A DNA stretch of 64,000 nt, taken from contig NC_015320.1 in NCBI RefSeq assembly GCF_000194625.1, positions 1,286,612 to 1,350,611 on the forward strand, read 5' to 3'. The notes below the pieces were generated by a model. It saw only the letters and a program-made list of their open reading frames with translations, was not told where the DNA came from and ran no database searches. Shown piece by piece: positions 42,930 through 52,696 of this stretch. Each line of letters starts with the position of its first letter. The stretch's first letter is position 1. Made by a program: the position numbers and the translations under genes. Origin of the DNA: Archaeoglobus veneficus SNP6 (GTDB taxonomy: Archaea > Halobacteriota > Archaeoglobi > Archaeoglobales > Archaeoglobaceae).

Positions 42930-43523
42930 CTACTTGCCCGCAAGCTTCACGAAGTTCTTGATTATCTTCAAACCCTCTCTCCCACTTTTTTCCGGATGGA
43001 ACTGGAAGCCAACGAAGTTATCCCTGAAAACCGCTGAAACGAACTCAATGCCGTAGTCAGTCGTTGAAAGCACGTGTTCGCTGTCTGTCTTCATGTGATA
43101 GGAGTGGACGAAGTATACGTAACTCCCGTCCTTCACACCCTCAAGCAACGGATGCTCGACGTGTATTTTTATCTGATTCCAGCCCATGTGCGGGATTTTG
43201 CCAACATCTGCCGGAAACTTAACAACTCTTCCCGGAATCACGTCGAGTCCCTCGTAAAGCCCCCCTTCCTCGCTCTCTGTTGCAAAGAGCTGCATTCCGA
43301 GGCATATACCCATAACAGGCACGTTTGCATCCTTTATCAGCTTTTCAAAGGACTTGAGCCTGTCCATTGCAGGTTTGAACGCTCCAACGCCGGGCAGTAC
43401 TATTGCATCTGCCTCTTCTATTACTCCGGCATCAGATGTCACCACTGCATTTCCACCAACGAACTCAATTGCCTTGTGTATGCTCCTGAGGTTTCCGACG
43501 CCGTAGTCTACTATGGTAATCAC
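42930..43523 (-). CDS. hisH: Imidazole glycerol phosphate synthase, glutaminase subunit
   Basis: 197 residues of a class I glutamine amidotransferase. Nucleophile Cys stands in GICLGMQL, with His and Glu in FQFHPEKSG. YGVGNLRSI at the start and GKIPHMGWNQ are HisH-specific. It supplies ammonia to HisF for the fifth step of histidine synthesis. Other his genes are not nearby in this window. Confidence 0.95.
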   Translation of the reverse strand: MITIVDYGVGNLRSIHKAIEFVGGNAVVTSDAGVIEEADAIVLPGVGAFKPAMDRLKSFEKLIKDANVPVMGICLGMQLFATESEEGGLYEGLDVIPGRVVKFPADVGKIPHMGWNQIKIHVEHPLLEGVKDGSYVYFVHSYHMKTDSEHVLSTTDYGIEFVSAVFRDNFVGFQFHPEKSGREGLKIIKNFVKLAGK

Positions 43524-43585
43524 GAAAGGCAGTATTCCAGAGGGTGCTTAAGAAGCTTTTTATTACTGCCTACATCACTGAAAGC

Positions 43586-44899
43586 ATGCTGGAGATGGGA
43601 CTCATGGATGTAGTGGAATTCTACGACGTAAGAAAGGTAGAATCAACCTCTCTCGTCCTCAATCTCGAAAACGGGAAAGTTGAGAAACCAAAATTTGAAC
43701 GCTCATCTAATAAAGGCTTCAGAGTTCTGAAAAACGGTTTCTGGGGTATTTTTTCTGGAAACGTTTCCGATGAAGAAGGTATTGAGAGGGCTGCAAAAAA
43801 CGCCACTGGAAAGGGTGATGCAGGAATAGTCGATGCTGGAGAGGGTGGAAAGTTCGTTATGAAGGTTAAAAAGAACCCTGCTGACATTTCCATTGAGGAA
43901 AAGGTAGAGCTGATAAAGGAAATCGAAAAGGAGGTCAGAGCAGATTACATCGTGAGCACAAAAATAATCTACATCGAAAACCTCAGGAAGTTCAGCTATG
44001 TGGACTCATCAGGTGTAGAAGTCTATTACGAAGTTCCGAGAACTGGCATAGTCATCCAGGCTGTCGCAAAGGACGACGTTATGCAGTTCTACTCCAAACG
44101 CCTCATGAAACCAGCAGGCTACGAGATATTCGACGACCGTGTTTTCTGCATAGCTACCGAAGTCAGAGAGAGACTGGCAGAGTTGCTGAAAGCGAAACTA
44201 CCACCATCCGGTGAAATGAACGTGGTAATGGATTCCGATCTTGGAGGCGTCTTCATACACGAGGCTTTCGGGCATGCTGTTGAAGCTGACCACGTTTTGC
44301 AGGGCGCAACGATTCTGGCTGGCAGAGTTGGTGAAAAGGTTGCCTGTGAGGACGTGAACATCTACGATGATCCCACGATCAACGAATTCGGATTTTACCC
44401 ATTCGACGACGAAGGAGTCAGAGCAGAAAGGAAGGTCATTGTCGAGAACGGCGTGCTGAAGAGCTTCCTCCACTCGAGAGAAACTGCTGCAAAGCTTGGA
44501 GGAATGCCAGGAAATGCAAGAGCCCAGGGTGTTGCAGAGCCAATAGTCAGAATGAGCAACACATTCATGGCCGATGGAGAACTCAGCTTTGAGGAGTTGC
44601 TTGAGGAAGCGAAGAACGGCATATTTCTTGCTGGCTCGAGAGGTGGAGAAACAAATCCTGCAACGGGCTACTTCCAGTTCAATGCCCAGTACGGCTATTT
44701 AATAAGAAACGGGGAACTTGCAGAGCCGGTTAGAGATGTTTCTCTTTCCGGAAACACTCTGAGCATACTCCGAGACATAAAGCTCGGAAAAGGGCTCAGA
44801 TTTGATCCTGGATTCTGTGGCAAGGCTGGCCAGCTCGTTCCTGTTGCTGACGGGACTCCACCTTCCCTCGTGAGGGCAAAAGTCGGAGGGGTGGCGTAA
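43586..44899 (+). CDS. tldD: Metalloprotease subunit TldD
   Basis: About 437 residues. The zinc-binding HExxxH is present in FIHEAFGHAVEADH, and later GGMPGNARAQG and GYFQFNAQYGYLI segments match the active subunit. TldD with TldE forms a peptidase that trims modified or unfolded peptides. ATG at 43586 is preferred: a TATA-like CTTTTTATTAC stands about 26 bases before it. The end is 2 bases from tldE. Confidence 0.93.
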   Translation: MLEMGLMDVVEFYDVRKVESTSLVLNLENGKVEKPKFERSSNKGFRVLKNGFWGIFSGNVSDEEGIERAAKNATGKGDAGIVDAGEGGKFVMKVKKNPADISIEEKVELIKEIEKEVRADYIVSTKIIYIENLRKFSYVDSSGVEVYYEVPRTGIVIQAVAKDDVMQFYSKRLMKPAGYEIFDDRVFCIATEVRERLAELLKAKLPPSGEMNVVMDSDLGGVFIHEAFGHAVEADHVLQGATILAGRVGEKVACEDVNIYDDPTINEFGFYPFDDEGVRAERKVIVENGVLKSFLHSRETAAKLGGMPGNARAQGVAEPIVRMSNTFMADGELSFEELLEEAKNGIFLAGSRGGETNPATGYFQFNAQYGYLIRNGELAEPVRDVSLSGNTLSILRDIKLGKGLRFDPGFCGKAGQLVPVADGTPPSLVRAKVGGVA

Positions 44900-44901
44900 C
44901 T

Positions 44902-46134
44902 ATGATCGATGACATAGCAGGCAGACTAAAAGACATCGCAGATGCATGGGAGATTTTTTACAGAAAGACTGAAAAGAAGGCTGTTCTGATCGAAAGGGGG
45001 AAAGTGAAGAACGTTGCCCAAGAGATTGAAGAAGGATACGCAGTGAGGGTTATCGTTGGCAGAAAAGTCGGTTTCGCGACATCGCCCAATGTTAATGAGG
45101 CATTCGAAAAGGCTGTAAAAGTTGCCAGGGTTTCGGGAGAAGAACTGTCTTCATTTCCTGAAGGCGGATATACGGCTGTTGATGGAATTTACGACAGCAG
45201 ATTCAACGATGTCGATGCCGAGTGGCTCATGAACGCTGCAGAGGCTATGACTTCGCCATGCATAGCGATTAATGCAAATCCAGCATTTGGAAGTATCGAG
45301 GTTGAAAAAATTGTTACAGCGGTAAAGAATTCCTCCGGCTTCGAGATGGAAAGAGAGGAAACTTCATGCACAGCTTTTCTTGAAGCTGTTTGTGAAGATA
45401 GCAGTGCCTACGAATACTTTCAGAGCAGAAGTATGAAGCTCGACTTCGAATACGTAGGAAAGACTGCAGCCGAACTTGCTGTTGAGAGCAGAAATCCTGC
45501 AAAGCTGGAGAAAAGAAAATGCAGCGTTGTACTGTCCCCGCTCGCCTTAAACCAGCTTCTGAGCTATACACTTTATCAGGCAATGTCAGCGGAGAACGTG
45601 CTGAAGGGCAGAAGTCCCCTGAAATTGGGCGAGTTTTACGGAGAGCTGACTGTTGTAGATGATGCAACACTTCCCAGGGGGCTTAACAGTGTGCCTTTTG
45701 ATGACGAGGGCAGCAAATCGATCAGAAAAGTGATATTCGACAAGGGAGAACTCAAAACATTCATAAGCGACTACAGGAACTCACTCCTGCTGGGCATAGA
45801 AGCCGGAAACGGCTTCAGAGACGAGATAACATCATACCCTATAATAACTCCCAGCAACGTCGTACTCGAATTCGAACGTTCATCAGATGTTGAGGATGGG
45901 GCGCTCATCGTCCATTCTCTGATCGGGGCGCACACTGCAAACCCAATAAGCGGTGACTTCAGCGTTGAGTGCATGAACGCCTTTTACAACGGAGAGCCCG
46001 TTAAAGCGATGCTGTACGGCAACATCTACGAAGTGCTTAAAAAAATAGAATGTTTCGGGAAGGATGTAAAGCAGGTTGACTTTACGGTTTCGCCCTCCGT
46101 AAGGTTTGGCGAGGATGCAATGTCCATCATCTGA
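44902..46134 (+). CDS. tldE: Metalloprotease subunit TldE (PmbA)
   Basis: 410 residues, homologous to TldD but lacking the HExxxH zinc site, as usual for the partner subunit. The family pieces VVLSPLALNQLLSY, GRSPLKLGEFYGEL and GLNSVPFDDEG are present. TldD and TldE act as a heterodimer in a barrel that encloses the active site. The ATG follows the tldD stop immediately, so equal expression is expected. Confidence 0.92.
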   Translation: MIDDIAGRLKDIADAWEIFYRKTEKKAVLIERGKVKNVAQEIEEGYAVRVIVGRKVGFATSPNVNEAFEKAVKVARVSGEELSSFPEGGYTAVDGIYDSRFNDVDAEWLMNAAEAMTSPCIAINANPAFGSIEVEKIVTAVKNSSGFEMEREETSCTAFLEAVCEDSSAYEYFQSRSMKLDFEYVGKTAAELAVESRNPAKLEKRKCSVVLSPLALNQLLSYTLYQAMSAENVLKGRSPLKLGEFYGELTVVDDATLPRGLNSVPFDDEGSKSIRKVIFDKGELKTFISDYRNSLLLGIEAGNGFRDEITSYPIITPSNVVLEFERSSDVEDGALIVHSLIGAHTANPISGDFSVECMNAFYNGEPVKAMLYGNIYEVLKKIECFGKDVKQVDFTVSPSVRFGEDAMSII

Positions 46135-46180
46135 CGCTACTCTCTCTATTTTCCGAAAATCGTTCCAGACAGTTTCCAAT

Positions 46181-46885
46181 TTAGTCAAACTTGAGCGTAG
46201 AAATAAAGCGTTTTGCATCCTCACACATGTAAACGTTGTTAAATAACACGTAGATTTCCTTATTGAGCTCCCTGCAGAAATTTAGAAGGTAAGCTAGTTC
46301 CTCGTCGCTATACCTGTGCCTGTACATCTTCACGTGTGTTCCGTGGAGGCGGAGATAAGCAATTTCACCATACAAAGGTTTCGCGACAAAGGGATCAACG
46401 CAGTGGACGAGGTTTAGCTCCTCGCAGACCTTCTTTACAGCCTCCTTGCTCCACCCTCTCGGCTCCCAGACAAAGGTGAAATCGCGCTCTATTGAACTGA
46501 AAAATTGTCTCATGTTTTCCACGTTTTCAGGCGTTTCTTTGAATGATGCAGGCGTCTGGAAAAGAATTACTCTCGCGTCGAGAATCTCCGCGATTCTCTT
46601 CGTCTCCTCCCACGCATCGAAAACTTCGCTGGTTGGCTTGAAGAAGCCACAGTCCTTCGCCTTTATGCCAGCCTTTCGAAAGGTGGGACTCGCTGGTGGA
46701 TGTGTTATGACCTGCCACGCCTTGACCGTAAATTCAAAGTCGCTGGGGGCATCTTTCCTCCACTTTCCAGCAGTTTCAGGTTTTGGGGGTTTGTAAAACG
46801 TTTTCTGAACCTCAACGAGTTTAAAATCCTGAAAGTACTTATTCATCGCCTCACAGAAGCCGCAGCAGCCGACTTTTATCATCAA
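46181..46885 (-). CDS. DUF72 family TIM-barrel protein
   Basis: 234 residues. The opening KVGCCGFCEAMNKYFQDFK and the later VKAWQVITHPP, FQTPASFKET, WEPRG and YLRLHGTH strands are typical of DUF72 (YecE-like) proteins. The fold is a TIM barrel with a conserved pocket; no activity is established. It is divergent from nothing obvious and convergent with tldE. Confidence 0.88.
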   Translation of the reverse strand: MMIKVGCCGFCEAMNKYFQDFKLVEVQKTFYKPPKPETAGKWRKDAPSDFEFTVKAWQVITHPPASPTFRKAGIKAKDCGFFKPTSEVFDAWEETKRIAEILDARVILFQTPASFKETPENVENMRQFFSSIERDFTFVWEPRGWSKEAVKKVCEELNLVHCVDPFVAKPLYGEIAYLRLHGTHVKMYRHRYSDEELAYLLNFCRELNKEIYVLFNNVYMCEDAKRFISTLKFD

Positions 46886-46931
46886 AAAATAAACTGGAAT
46901 GATAACTATTTAACGATTCTCGATTGTATTC

Positions 46932-47822
46932 CTACTTCGTCGGCAGAATCATCGTTGTTACCGGCTCGCTTATGTTTACCCCGGGAATCATCGAAGATGG
47001 CACAGGCATGATAATGATCTTGTCTCCCTCCTTACCCTCAAGCTCCTGCAGAGTTTTCAGGTAATACCACTGCAGGTAAAGAGGGTTTCTTTCAAGACTC
47101 TGCCCGATTATTTTGTTTGCTTCAGCAATACCCTCAGCCTCTATCTTCTTTCTCTCTGCTTCAAGCTTTTCCTTCTGAACGACAAACTGCATCCTCTCTG
47201 CTTCCTGCTTTGCCTGAATCTTTGCCTGAATAGCATTTTCAACGCTTTCGGGCAGGTCTATGTTTCTTATGAGGACGGCGGTGACTATTATTCCGTAGGG
47301 TTCGAATTCAGAGGCTATCTCTTTCTCGAACTCAGCCTGAACGGCGGTTCTGTGTTCTGTATACAGGTCATCTGCCTTGTACTGAGCGATTATGTCTCTT
47401 GCCTTGGCTCTTATCCTGTTTTCCATCCAGATCTCGTAGTTCTTCAGAGATTTGTAGACGTCTGAGGCTTTCGTGGGCTCTATCTTGTACTGAATCGCCA
47501 TGTCGAAGTAAACGGGCAATCCCTCAGTGGTCAGAGCCTTTATGTGTTTCTCTCCAACGAGTTCCATCGTTTTCTCGTATATCGGCATCCTTATCACTTC
47601 GGTTATGAAGGGAGTTACGATGTGCACACCCTCTGTAAGCTCCTCGTCCTGTACCTTTCCGAGAATCTTCACCACTCCGACTTCGGTGCTGTCTATCACC
47701 ACGATGGACGACGCTGCCACGACTGCCAGAACGAACAGAATCAGAGCGACCGTTGCCCATACTTTTCCGATTTTTCGCTTTCGTTCTCCAATAGAGATCG
47801 AGTAGCTCCCGTAATCCTCCAT
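46932..47822 (-). CDS. SPFH/band 7 (prohibitin-like) membrane protein
   Basis: About 296 residues: one N-terminal membrane helix (WATVALILFVLAVVAASS), a band 7 domain (STEVGVVKILGKVQDEELTE through YFDMAIQYKIEPTKA) and a coiled-coil end (QAKQEAERMQFVVQKEKLEA). Such proteins form large ring assemblies at the membrane. No NfeD-type protease partner is adjacent. ATG at 47822 is about 26 bases after a TATA-like CTTAAATTTT; a GTG at 47831 is the alternative. Confidence 0.88.
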   Translation of the reverse strand: MEDYGSYSISIGERKRKIGKVWATVALILFVLAVVAASSIVVIDSTEVGVVKILGKVQDEELTEGVHIVTPFITEVIRMPIYEKTMELVGEKHIKALTTEGLPVYFDMAIQYKIEPTKASDVYKSLKNYEIWMENRIRAKARDIIAQYKADDLYTEHRTAVQAEFEKEIASEFEPYGIIVTAVLIRNIDLPESVENAIQAKIQAKQEAERMQFVVQKEKLEAERKKIEAEGIAEANKIIGQSLERNPLYLQWYYLKTLQELEGKEGDKIIIMPVPSSMIPGVNISEPVTTMILPTK

Positions 47823-47990
47823 GAATTCCACACGACTTTAATGAAAATTTAAGAGTTTCTGAATTTTGTCGTTATTGCTGTAAATTTCCTGTGAACTTTG
47901 TGTCACTGATATATAATTTCCAGAAGCTTTTCAAAGTTCAGCAAAATTTTCAGTAATTAAAATTTATAATTTATTAAGACAAAAAATAAG

Positions 47991-49556
47991 TCAATCGAAA
48001 ATCCTCTTTATCTCTCCAACACCCTTGCTTCTGCCCTCCCTGAATATGAACTTCTGACCTTCAAAGACGCAGTGGGGGTGGTACTTGAACCTGATTCTGA
48101 CCCTGCCCCTGTCACCGGCCTTAAGATACTCCCTGTCCATCTCCTCAAAAACCACAGCCTCGGATATCGTCTCCACGTGCATAACCGGCTCGTAGCCTGG
48201 TTTTATTCTCGTCGGATGTGTGAAAACAACGACATCTGCTTCGAATTCCCAGACAGCCCTCGGCTCCTGCTTTGCGAGAACCATACCCCTCCTCAGCTCA
48301 TCCAGCCTGACGCCTTTAAGGGCTACGCCGACGATATCTCCTGCTTCGGCTTTACTCACGCGGTAATAGTGCATCTCCATGCTCAGAACCTTTACCTTCT
48401 TAAAGCTCCCGTCGTGGAACGGGCCGATGAATACTTCCTCGCCCTCTCTCAGTTCTCCTGACTTTACGCTTCCGCTTACAACAGTTCCCACACCGCTAAC
48501 TTTATAGAGTCTGTCTATATACATCAGGAATTCTCTCTTCGCCACGCTGCGCTTGGGCAACCTGTAGAGCAGAGCTTCGAGCACATCGTATCCCTCAAGA
48601 GTGACGGCCGAAGTTACGATGATTGGCACGACTGGCTTCGCAGCCACGAGTTCTGCTGCGTGCTTTGCTTCTCTGACTCCATGGACGAGGTAAGGAACCC
48701 TGCCAACAGAGCGAAGGAGCTTGGATACTTCAGATACAACCTCTTTCACTCTCGTCTCCTCCACCATGTCAGCCTTGGTTATCGCTATTATAACCGGCAG
48801 ATCCATTGCGAGCAGTATTCCGAGGTGCTCCTTCGTGGTCCTCATAACCCCATCGTTCGCAGCAACAACGAGCAAACCGTAGTCGATTTTCTGGCCCAGC
48901 AATCCCCTTATGGTGGTGCGAAGCCAGGGCTCGTGGCCAACGGTATCGACGAAAGATATGAGCTTGTCTGCGTTTTCCACAACCCACGCCTTCTCGCTCT
49001 TGTTCAGAGGGTTCTTCATCTTGATGGCCCTGCCATCCTTAAATCCGAAGACTGCAAAGCTCAGATCAGCGCTCAACCCCCTTTCGATTTCGTGCTTGAG
49101 CACGTCGAGGTAAATTCTCGTTGCTCCATCTCCATCGTCTGGCGTTCCTGTAATGAGAGAACCAACAAGGGTCGATTTTCCATGATCGACATGGCCCGCA
49201 GTACCTATCAGAATGTGCTCCTTCGCCCTACTCTTGGCAATTTCAACAAGCGCAACGAAACCATCGTTTATTGTGTACTCCTCAACCACCTCGATTTTAG
49301 CACCTATTTCACTGGCTATCTTTCCAAGAATGGAGAGTGTTTCATCGAGTTGCTCCCTGCTTATGCCCCTGAGTTCTCCAGAATCGGAAACTCCAACGAC
49401 GTAGAGGGCTTTTCCTCTACCCATTATAATTCTGTGGTTCATTTGACATGCGAGGGCCTGAAACCTGTCCTCCTTCAGATGGTAAGGTGTAAGGAACTCC
49501 TTAAACTCTACGTTTTCCCTTTCTCCCTCCTTTACTATATCAATGAGTCTGTTCAT
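47991..49556 (-). CDS. GTPBP1-like translational GTPase with AlbA-2/Schlafen-like N-terminus
   Basis: About 521 residues. The N-terminal 110 residues (ENVEFKEFLTPYHLKED, then LYVVGVSDSGELRGIS) resemble the AlbA-2/Schlafen domain. The GTPase core has GTAGHVDHGKSTL, DTVGHEPW and ITKAD, followed by elongation factor-type beta-barrel domains. This matches archaeal relatives of eukaryotic GTPBP1/2, which help rescue or move stalled ribosomes. ATG at 49556 starts the homologous region; the open frame further upstream is not conserved-looking. Confidence 0.88.
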   Translation of the reverse strand: MNRLIDIVKEGERENVEFKEFLTPYHLKEDRFQALACQMNHRIIMGRGKALYVVGVSDSGELRGISREQLDETLSILGKIASEIGAKIEVVEEYTINDGFVALVEIAKSRAKEHILIGTAGHVDHGKSTLVGSLITGTPDDGDGATRIYLDVLKHEIERGLSADLSFAVFGFKDGRAIKMKNPLNKSEKAWVVENADKLISFVDTVGHEPWLRTTIRGLLGQKIDYGLLVVAANDGVMRTTKEHLGILLAMDLPVIIAITKADMVEETRVKEVVSEVSKLLRSVGRVPYLVHGVREAKHAAELVAAKPVVPIIVTSAVTLEGYDVLEALLYRLPKRSVAKREFLMYIDRLYKVSGVGTVVSGSVKSGELREGEEVFIGPFHDGSFKKVKVLSMEMHYYRVSKAEAGDIVGVALKGVRLDELRRGMVLAKQEPRAVWEFEADVVVFTHPTRIKPGYEPVMHVETISEAVVFEEMDREYLKAGDRGRVRIRFKYHPHCVFEGQKFIFREGRSKGVGEIKRIFD

Positions 49557-49610
49557 GTACACACAGCCATCTGACCAAAACAATTTATCGTTTTCGATGT
49601 ACCTTGCATC

Positions 49611-50243
49611 ATGATATTCGCAGACGACAGAGAGCCAGAGAGGATAGTGGAAGCGCTGCAGTCCATGGGCATAACTGTGAGAAAGAAAAGGCTTGAAGTT
49701 GGCGATTATCTTATTATCCACGGCAGCTATGCTGTTGCGGTTGAAAGGAAAGATGCAGATGATTACGTCAGCTCAATTGTCGATGGACGACTTTTCGACC
49801 AGCTGCACCGCCTCGCAAATGCATATGAACTTTCTTTTCTCTGCATCGTTGGAAAAGTCGATTTCTCCAGAATAAGAAAAGAGGCGTTCACAGGCAGCCT
49901 CGTCAGCATTGCTCTGAAGAGTAAGGGCAGCGTTATCCCTCTGCGGACGGATAGTGAAGAAGAATTCTGCCTTGTCCTGAAATCCATCAACAGACAGGTT
50001 GAAGAGGGAAAGCTGAAAACCGTCCCGAGGATAGTGAAGAAGGCCAGCGTTGAAGATAGCGTTGCCATGCTCACGGCAATACCGGGCATAGGCGTCGAGA
50101 AGGCGAAAAGATTGCTCGAAAAGTTTGGAAGTGTTTACAGAGTTGTGAACGCAACGATTCCAGAGCTAATGAGGGTTGAAGGGATTGGGGAGAAGCAGGC
50201 TAAGAGAATTTACTACTTCGTCAGAGGGAAGAGAGTGAAGTGA
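49611..50243 (+). CDS. XPF/ERCC4-type DNA structure endonuclease without helicase domain
   Basis: 210 residues. The nuclease signature is AVERKDADDYVSSI (the ERKxxxD motif), with an earlier FADDREP metal-site loop. A helix-hairpin-helix pair follows (AIPGIGVEKAKRLLEKFG, RVEGIGEKQAKRIYYF). It cuts 3-flap and fork structures as a dimer. Most euryarchaea have the longer Hef with a helicase; this short form is like the crenarchaeal XPF. It is leaderless, with a TATA-like AATTTATCG about 27 bases upstream. Confidence 0.9.
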   Translation: MIFADDREPERIVEALQSMGITVRKKRLEVGDYLIIHGSYAVAVERKDADDYVSSIVDGRLFDQLHRLANAYELSFLCIVGKVDFSRIRKEAFTGSLVSIALKSKGSVIPLRTDSEEEFCLVLKSINRQVEEGKLKTVPRIVKKASVEDSVAMLTAIPGIGVEKAKRLLEKFGSVYRVVNATIPELMRVEGIGEKQAKRIYYFVRGKRVK

Positions 50244-50281
50244 GCGGCAAAATACTTTAGCCTCACAGCCCAGCGACGTGC

Positions 50282-51043
50282 ATGCTCACCTTCATTGGAA
50301 TGGGTCTCTGGGACGAGAAGGACATATCTTTGAAGGGGCTTGAAGAGGCAAAAAAGGCTGACGTTGTATGTGTGGAGTTCTACACGTCCAGACTTATGGG
50401 TACAAGCCTTGAAAGAATTGAGGAACTCTTAGGAAGAAAAATAAGAGTTCTCGAAAGAAGTGATCTGGAAGAGAATTCCGGAGCCTTAATCGAGGAAGCA
50501 AAAACAAAAAATGTGGCGATTCTCGTCCCCGGCGACCCGATGGTGGCAACGACGCACTCCGCCTTAAGACTTGAAGCTGAGCAGAAGGGAGTTAAAACGA
50601 GAATTATCCACGGTGCAAGCATATCTTCGGCAGTCTGCGGGCTCACAGGTTTACACAACTACAGATTTGGAAAGTCCGCAACTGTAAGCTACCCCTACGG
50701 AAAACCTTCAGCCACACCCGTTAATGTCGTGCACGCTAACTGGAGCGTGGATGCTCACACGCTGCTATACCTTGACCTGCATCCGGAGCCAATGCTCATA
50801 TCTCAGGCAGTAGAAATCCTCAGAAGTGCTGGTCTTGAAGACTGCTTTGCTGTTGGAATTGCAAGAGCTGGTAGCGATGAGCCAGTTGTTAAGTGTGACA
50901 CGCTCGAAAAGCTGAAAAATCACGAGTTTGGCGAAGGCTTGCACATCATGGTGATTCTGGCAGAAACCCTTCACTTCATGGAATACGAATGCCTGAGAGC
51001 TTTTGCATCAGCCCCTCCCGAACTCGAGAGGCTCGTGAAATAG
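50282..51043 (+). CDS. dph5: Diphthine synthase
   Basis: 253 residues of the tetrapyrrole methylase fold. MLTFIGMGLWDEKDISLKG, VPGDPMVATTH and RIIHGASISSA are signature pieces. It adds methyl groups from S-adenosylmethionine in diphthamide formation on translation factor aEF2. It is leaderless, with AAAATACTTTA about 27 bases before ATG. Dph2, acting one step earlier, is encoded at 56742-57701. Confidence 0.94.
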   Translation: MLTFIGMGLWDEKDISLKGLEEAKKADVVCVEFYTSRLMGTSLERIEELLGRKIRVLERSDLEENSGALIEEAKTKNVAILVPGDPMVATTHSALRLEAEQKGVKTRIIHGASISSAVCGLTGLHNYRFGKSATVSYPYGKPSATPVNVVHANWSVDAHTLLYLDLHPEPMLISQAVEILRSAGLEDCFAVGIARAGSDEPVVKCDTLEKLKNHEFGEGLHIMVILAETLHFMEYECLRAFASAPPELERLVK

Positions 51044-51105
51044 TTTAACACCTCGTAGTGTAGCATGGTGGAAACATTTTAATCCTTCTCGACCTTTTTT
51101 CGCTA

Positions 51106-52677
51106 ATGAAAGGAGCAGTTGGAAGGATATATGGCGAAGCCTCGCCAACCGAATTCAACTTCGTTGTTTTCGATCCTAAGGAAGTCAGGCGTACCGATTA
51201 CGTTAAAGTGTGGAACGACGTCGATGGCTGGGTCGTCGCTCAGGTTCTCGACATCAGGGCTACGGCAGATTTAAGCGGTAGTGATGTCCTGCAGGGTAGA
51301 AACGCTGAAAAGGAGCTTTATGTTGCAAAAGCTACAGTTATTGGAAAGAGGGATGAGAAAGGTTTGCTCAGAGTGCCCAAAACACCCTTTGTTCCGGGCG
51401 AGAACGTTTTCAAGGCCGAAGAGGAGCTGGTGATAGATGTCCTCGGGCTTGAGAAGGAGGGCATATACCTCGGGCTCCTTCAGGATACGGATATCAGGGT
51501 CAACCTCGATATAAACTCCCTCGTCCAGAAGCACTGCTGCATCCTTGCAAAGACCGGAAGCGGGAAGAGCTATACGGCGGGAGTGATAATAGAAGAGTTG
51601 CTCGAGAGAGGTGTGCCCCTCTTCATAATCGACCCCCACGGCGAATACGCAACGCTGAAAGAACCGAACAGAAACGAGGAAGAAATCCAGAGAATGGAAG
51701 TATTTGGAGTTAAGCCCAGAGGATATTCAAACGTCATGATTTACGTTCCTCCAAATTCGCCCTTCGTTGATAGGGCTGATGGGGTGCTGAAGCTCGACGG
51801 ACTGAACCTTACAGCAGAGGAGATAGTTGAGCTTGCCGGAATAACGAACTCTACTTCTCAGGCTTTGCTCTACCAGGCAATAAAGAATCTTAAGGGCAGC
51901 AACTACACGATAGAAGATATAATGAGCGAAATAGAGAGTATCAAGCACAACGCCAAGTGGGCACTTCTTGGCCATCTCGAAAAGATTGTTGAAGCAGGTC
52001 TTTTCGATGAAAACCCCACACCGGTGCACGTTCTCCTGCAAAAGGGAAAGGCAGTAGTGCTCGACATGAGGGGAGTACCTCCAGAGCATCAGGATCTGAT
52101 AGTATCAAGGATATGCCACCAGCTCTTCGAACTCAGAAAAAGAAATGAGGTGCCTGCGGGGATGATTGTACTCGAAGAGGCGCATAACTTCATACCCGAG
52201 AGAGGCTTTGGTCGGGCTGTTTCAACGCCGGTGCTGCGTACAATAGCGAGCGAGGGCAGGAAGTTTGGCCTCGGGCTCATGGTGATAAGTCAGCGCCCGG
52301 CGAGGGTTGACAAGAATGTAATAAGCCAGTGCAACACCCAGATAATACTCAGGGTAACAAATCCCAACGACATAAACGCAATAAAAAAGGGTGTCGAAGG
52401 GCTTACTGCTGAGATGGTGGATGAGATTAAGCGACTGCCACCCGGTACGGCGATGGTCGTGAGCCCCGAACTCGAAAGACCGATAATCGTGAGTGTCAGA
52501 GTCAGAAAGAGTATGCATGGGGGGGCTGCGGTGAATGTCGTAACAGAAAGCAAAAAGAAGTCGGAGAAAAAAAGCGGCGGCATTGGATTGTTCAGAACAG
52601 GAGGCAAGAAGAGCGGAGATGAACGTGAGAGCAAAAAGAATAAAGGTAGCCTCCTGAAAAAGATGTTCGGCGGATAA
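51106..52677 (+). CDS. herA: DNA translocase/helicase HerA
   Basis: 523 residues. The N-terminal HAS-barrel is followed by the ATPase core with Walker A AKTGSGKSYTAGV, the DPHGEY segment, Walker B VLEEAHNFIP and sensor/arginine finger region GLMVISQRPARVDKNVI. A lysine-rich tail (residues about 475-523) is added. HerA hexamers drive DNA through the nuclease NurA in double-strand break resection. No nurA, mre11 or rad50 gene is adjacent; a Cas4-like gene follows instead. It is leaderless by its TATA-like spacing. Confidence 0.92.
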   Translation: MKGAVGRIYGEASPTEFNFVVFDPKEVRRTDYVKVWNDVDGWVVAQVLDIRATADLSGSDVLQGRNAEKELYVAKATVIGKRDEKGLLRVPKTPFVPGENVFKAEEELVIDVLGLEKEGIYLGLLQDTDIRVNLDINSLVQKHCCILAKTGSGKSYTAGVIIEELLERGVPLFIIDPHGEYATLKEPNRNEEEIQRMEVFGVKPRGYSNVMIYVPPNSPFVDRADGVLKLDGLNLTAEEIVELAGITNSTSQALLYQAIKNLKGSNYTIEDIMSEIESIKHNAKWALLGHLEKIVEAGLFDENPTPVHVLLQKGKAVVLDMRGVPPEHQDLIVSRICHQLFELRKRNEVPAGMIVLEEAHNFIPERGFGRAVSTPVLRTIASEGRKFGLGLMVISQRPARVDKNVISQCNTQIILRVTNPNDINAIKKGVEGLTAEMVDEIKRLPPGTAMVVSPELERPIIVSVRVRKSMHGGAAVNVVTESKKKSEKKSGGIGLFRTGGKKSGDERESKKNKGSLLKKMFGG

Positions 52678-52696
52678 TTGCAGAGGTGAAGACAGT

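Noticed and set aside
48660-49574. 304-codon open frame opposite the GTPBP1-like GTPase
   Set aside because: It mirrors a gene with complete GTPase motifs; length is a by-product of codon bias.
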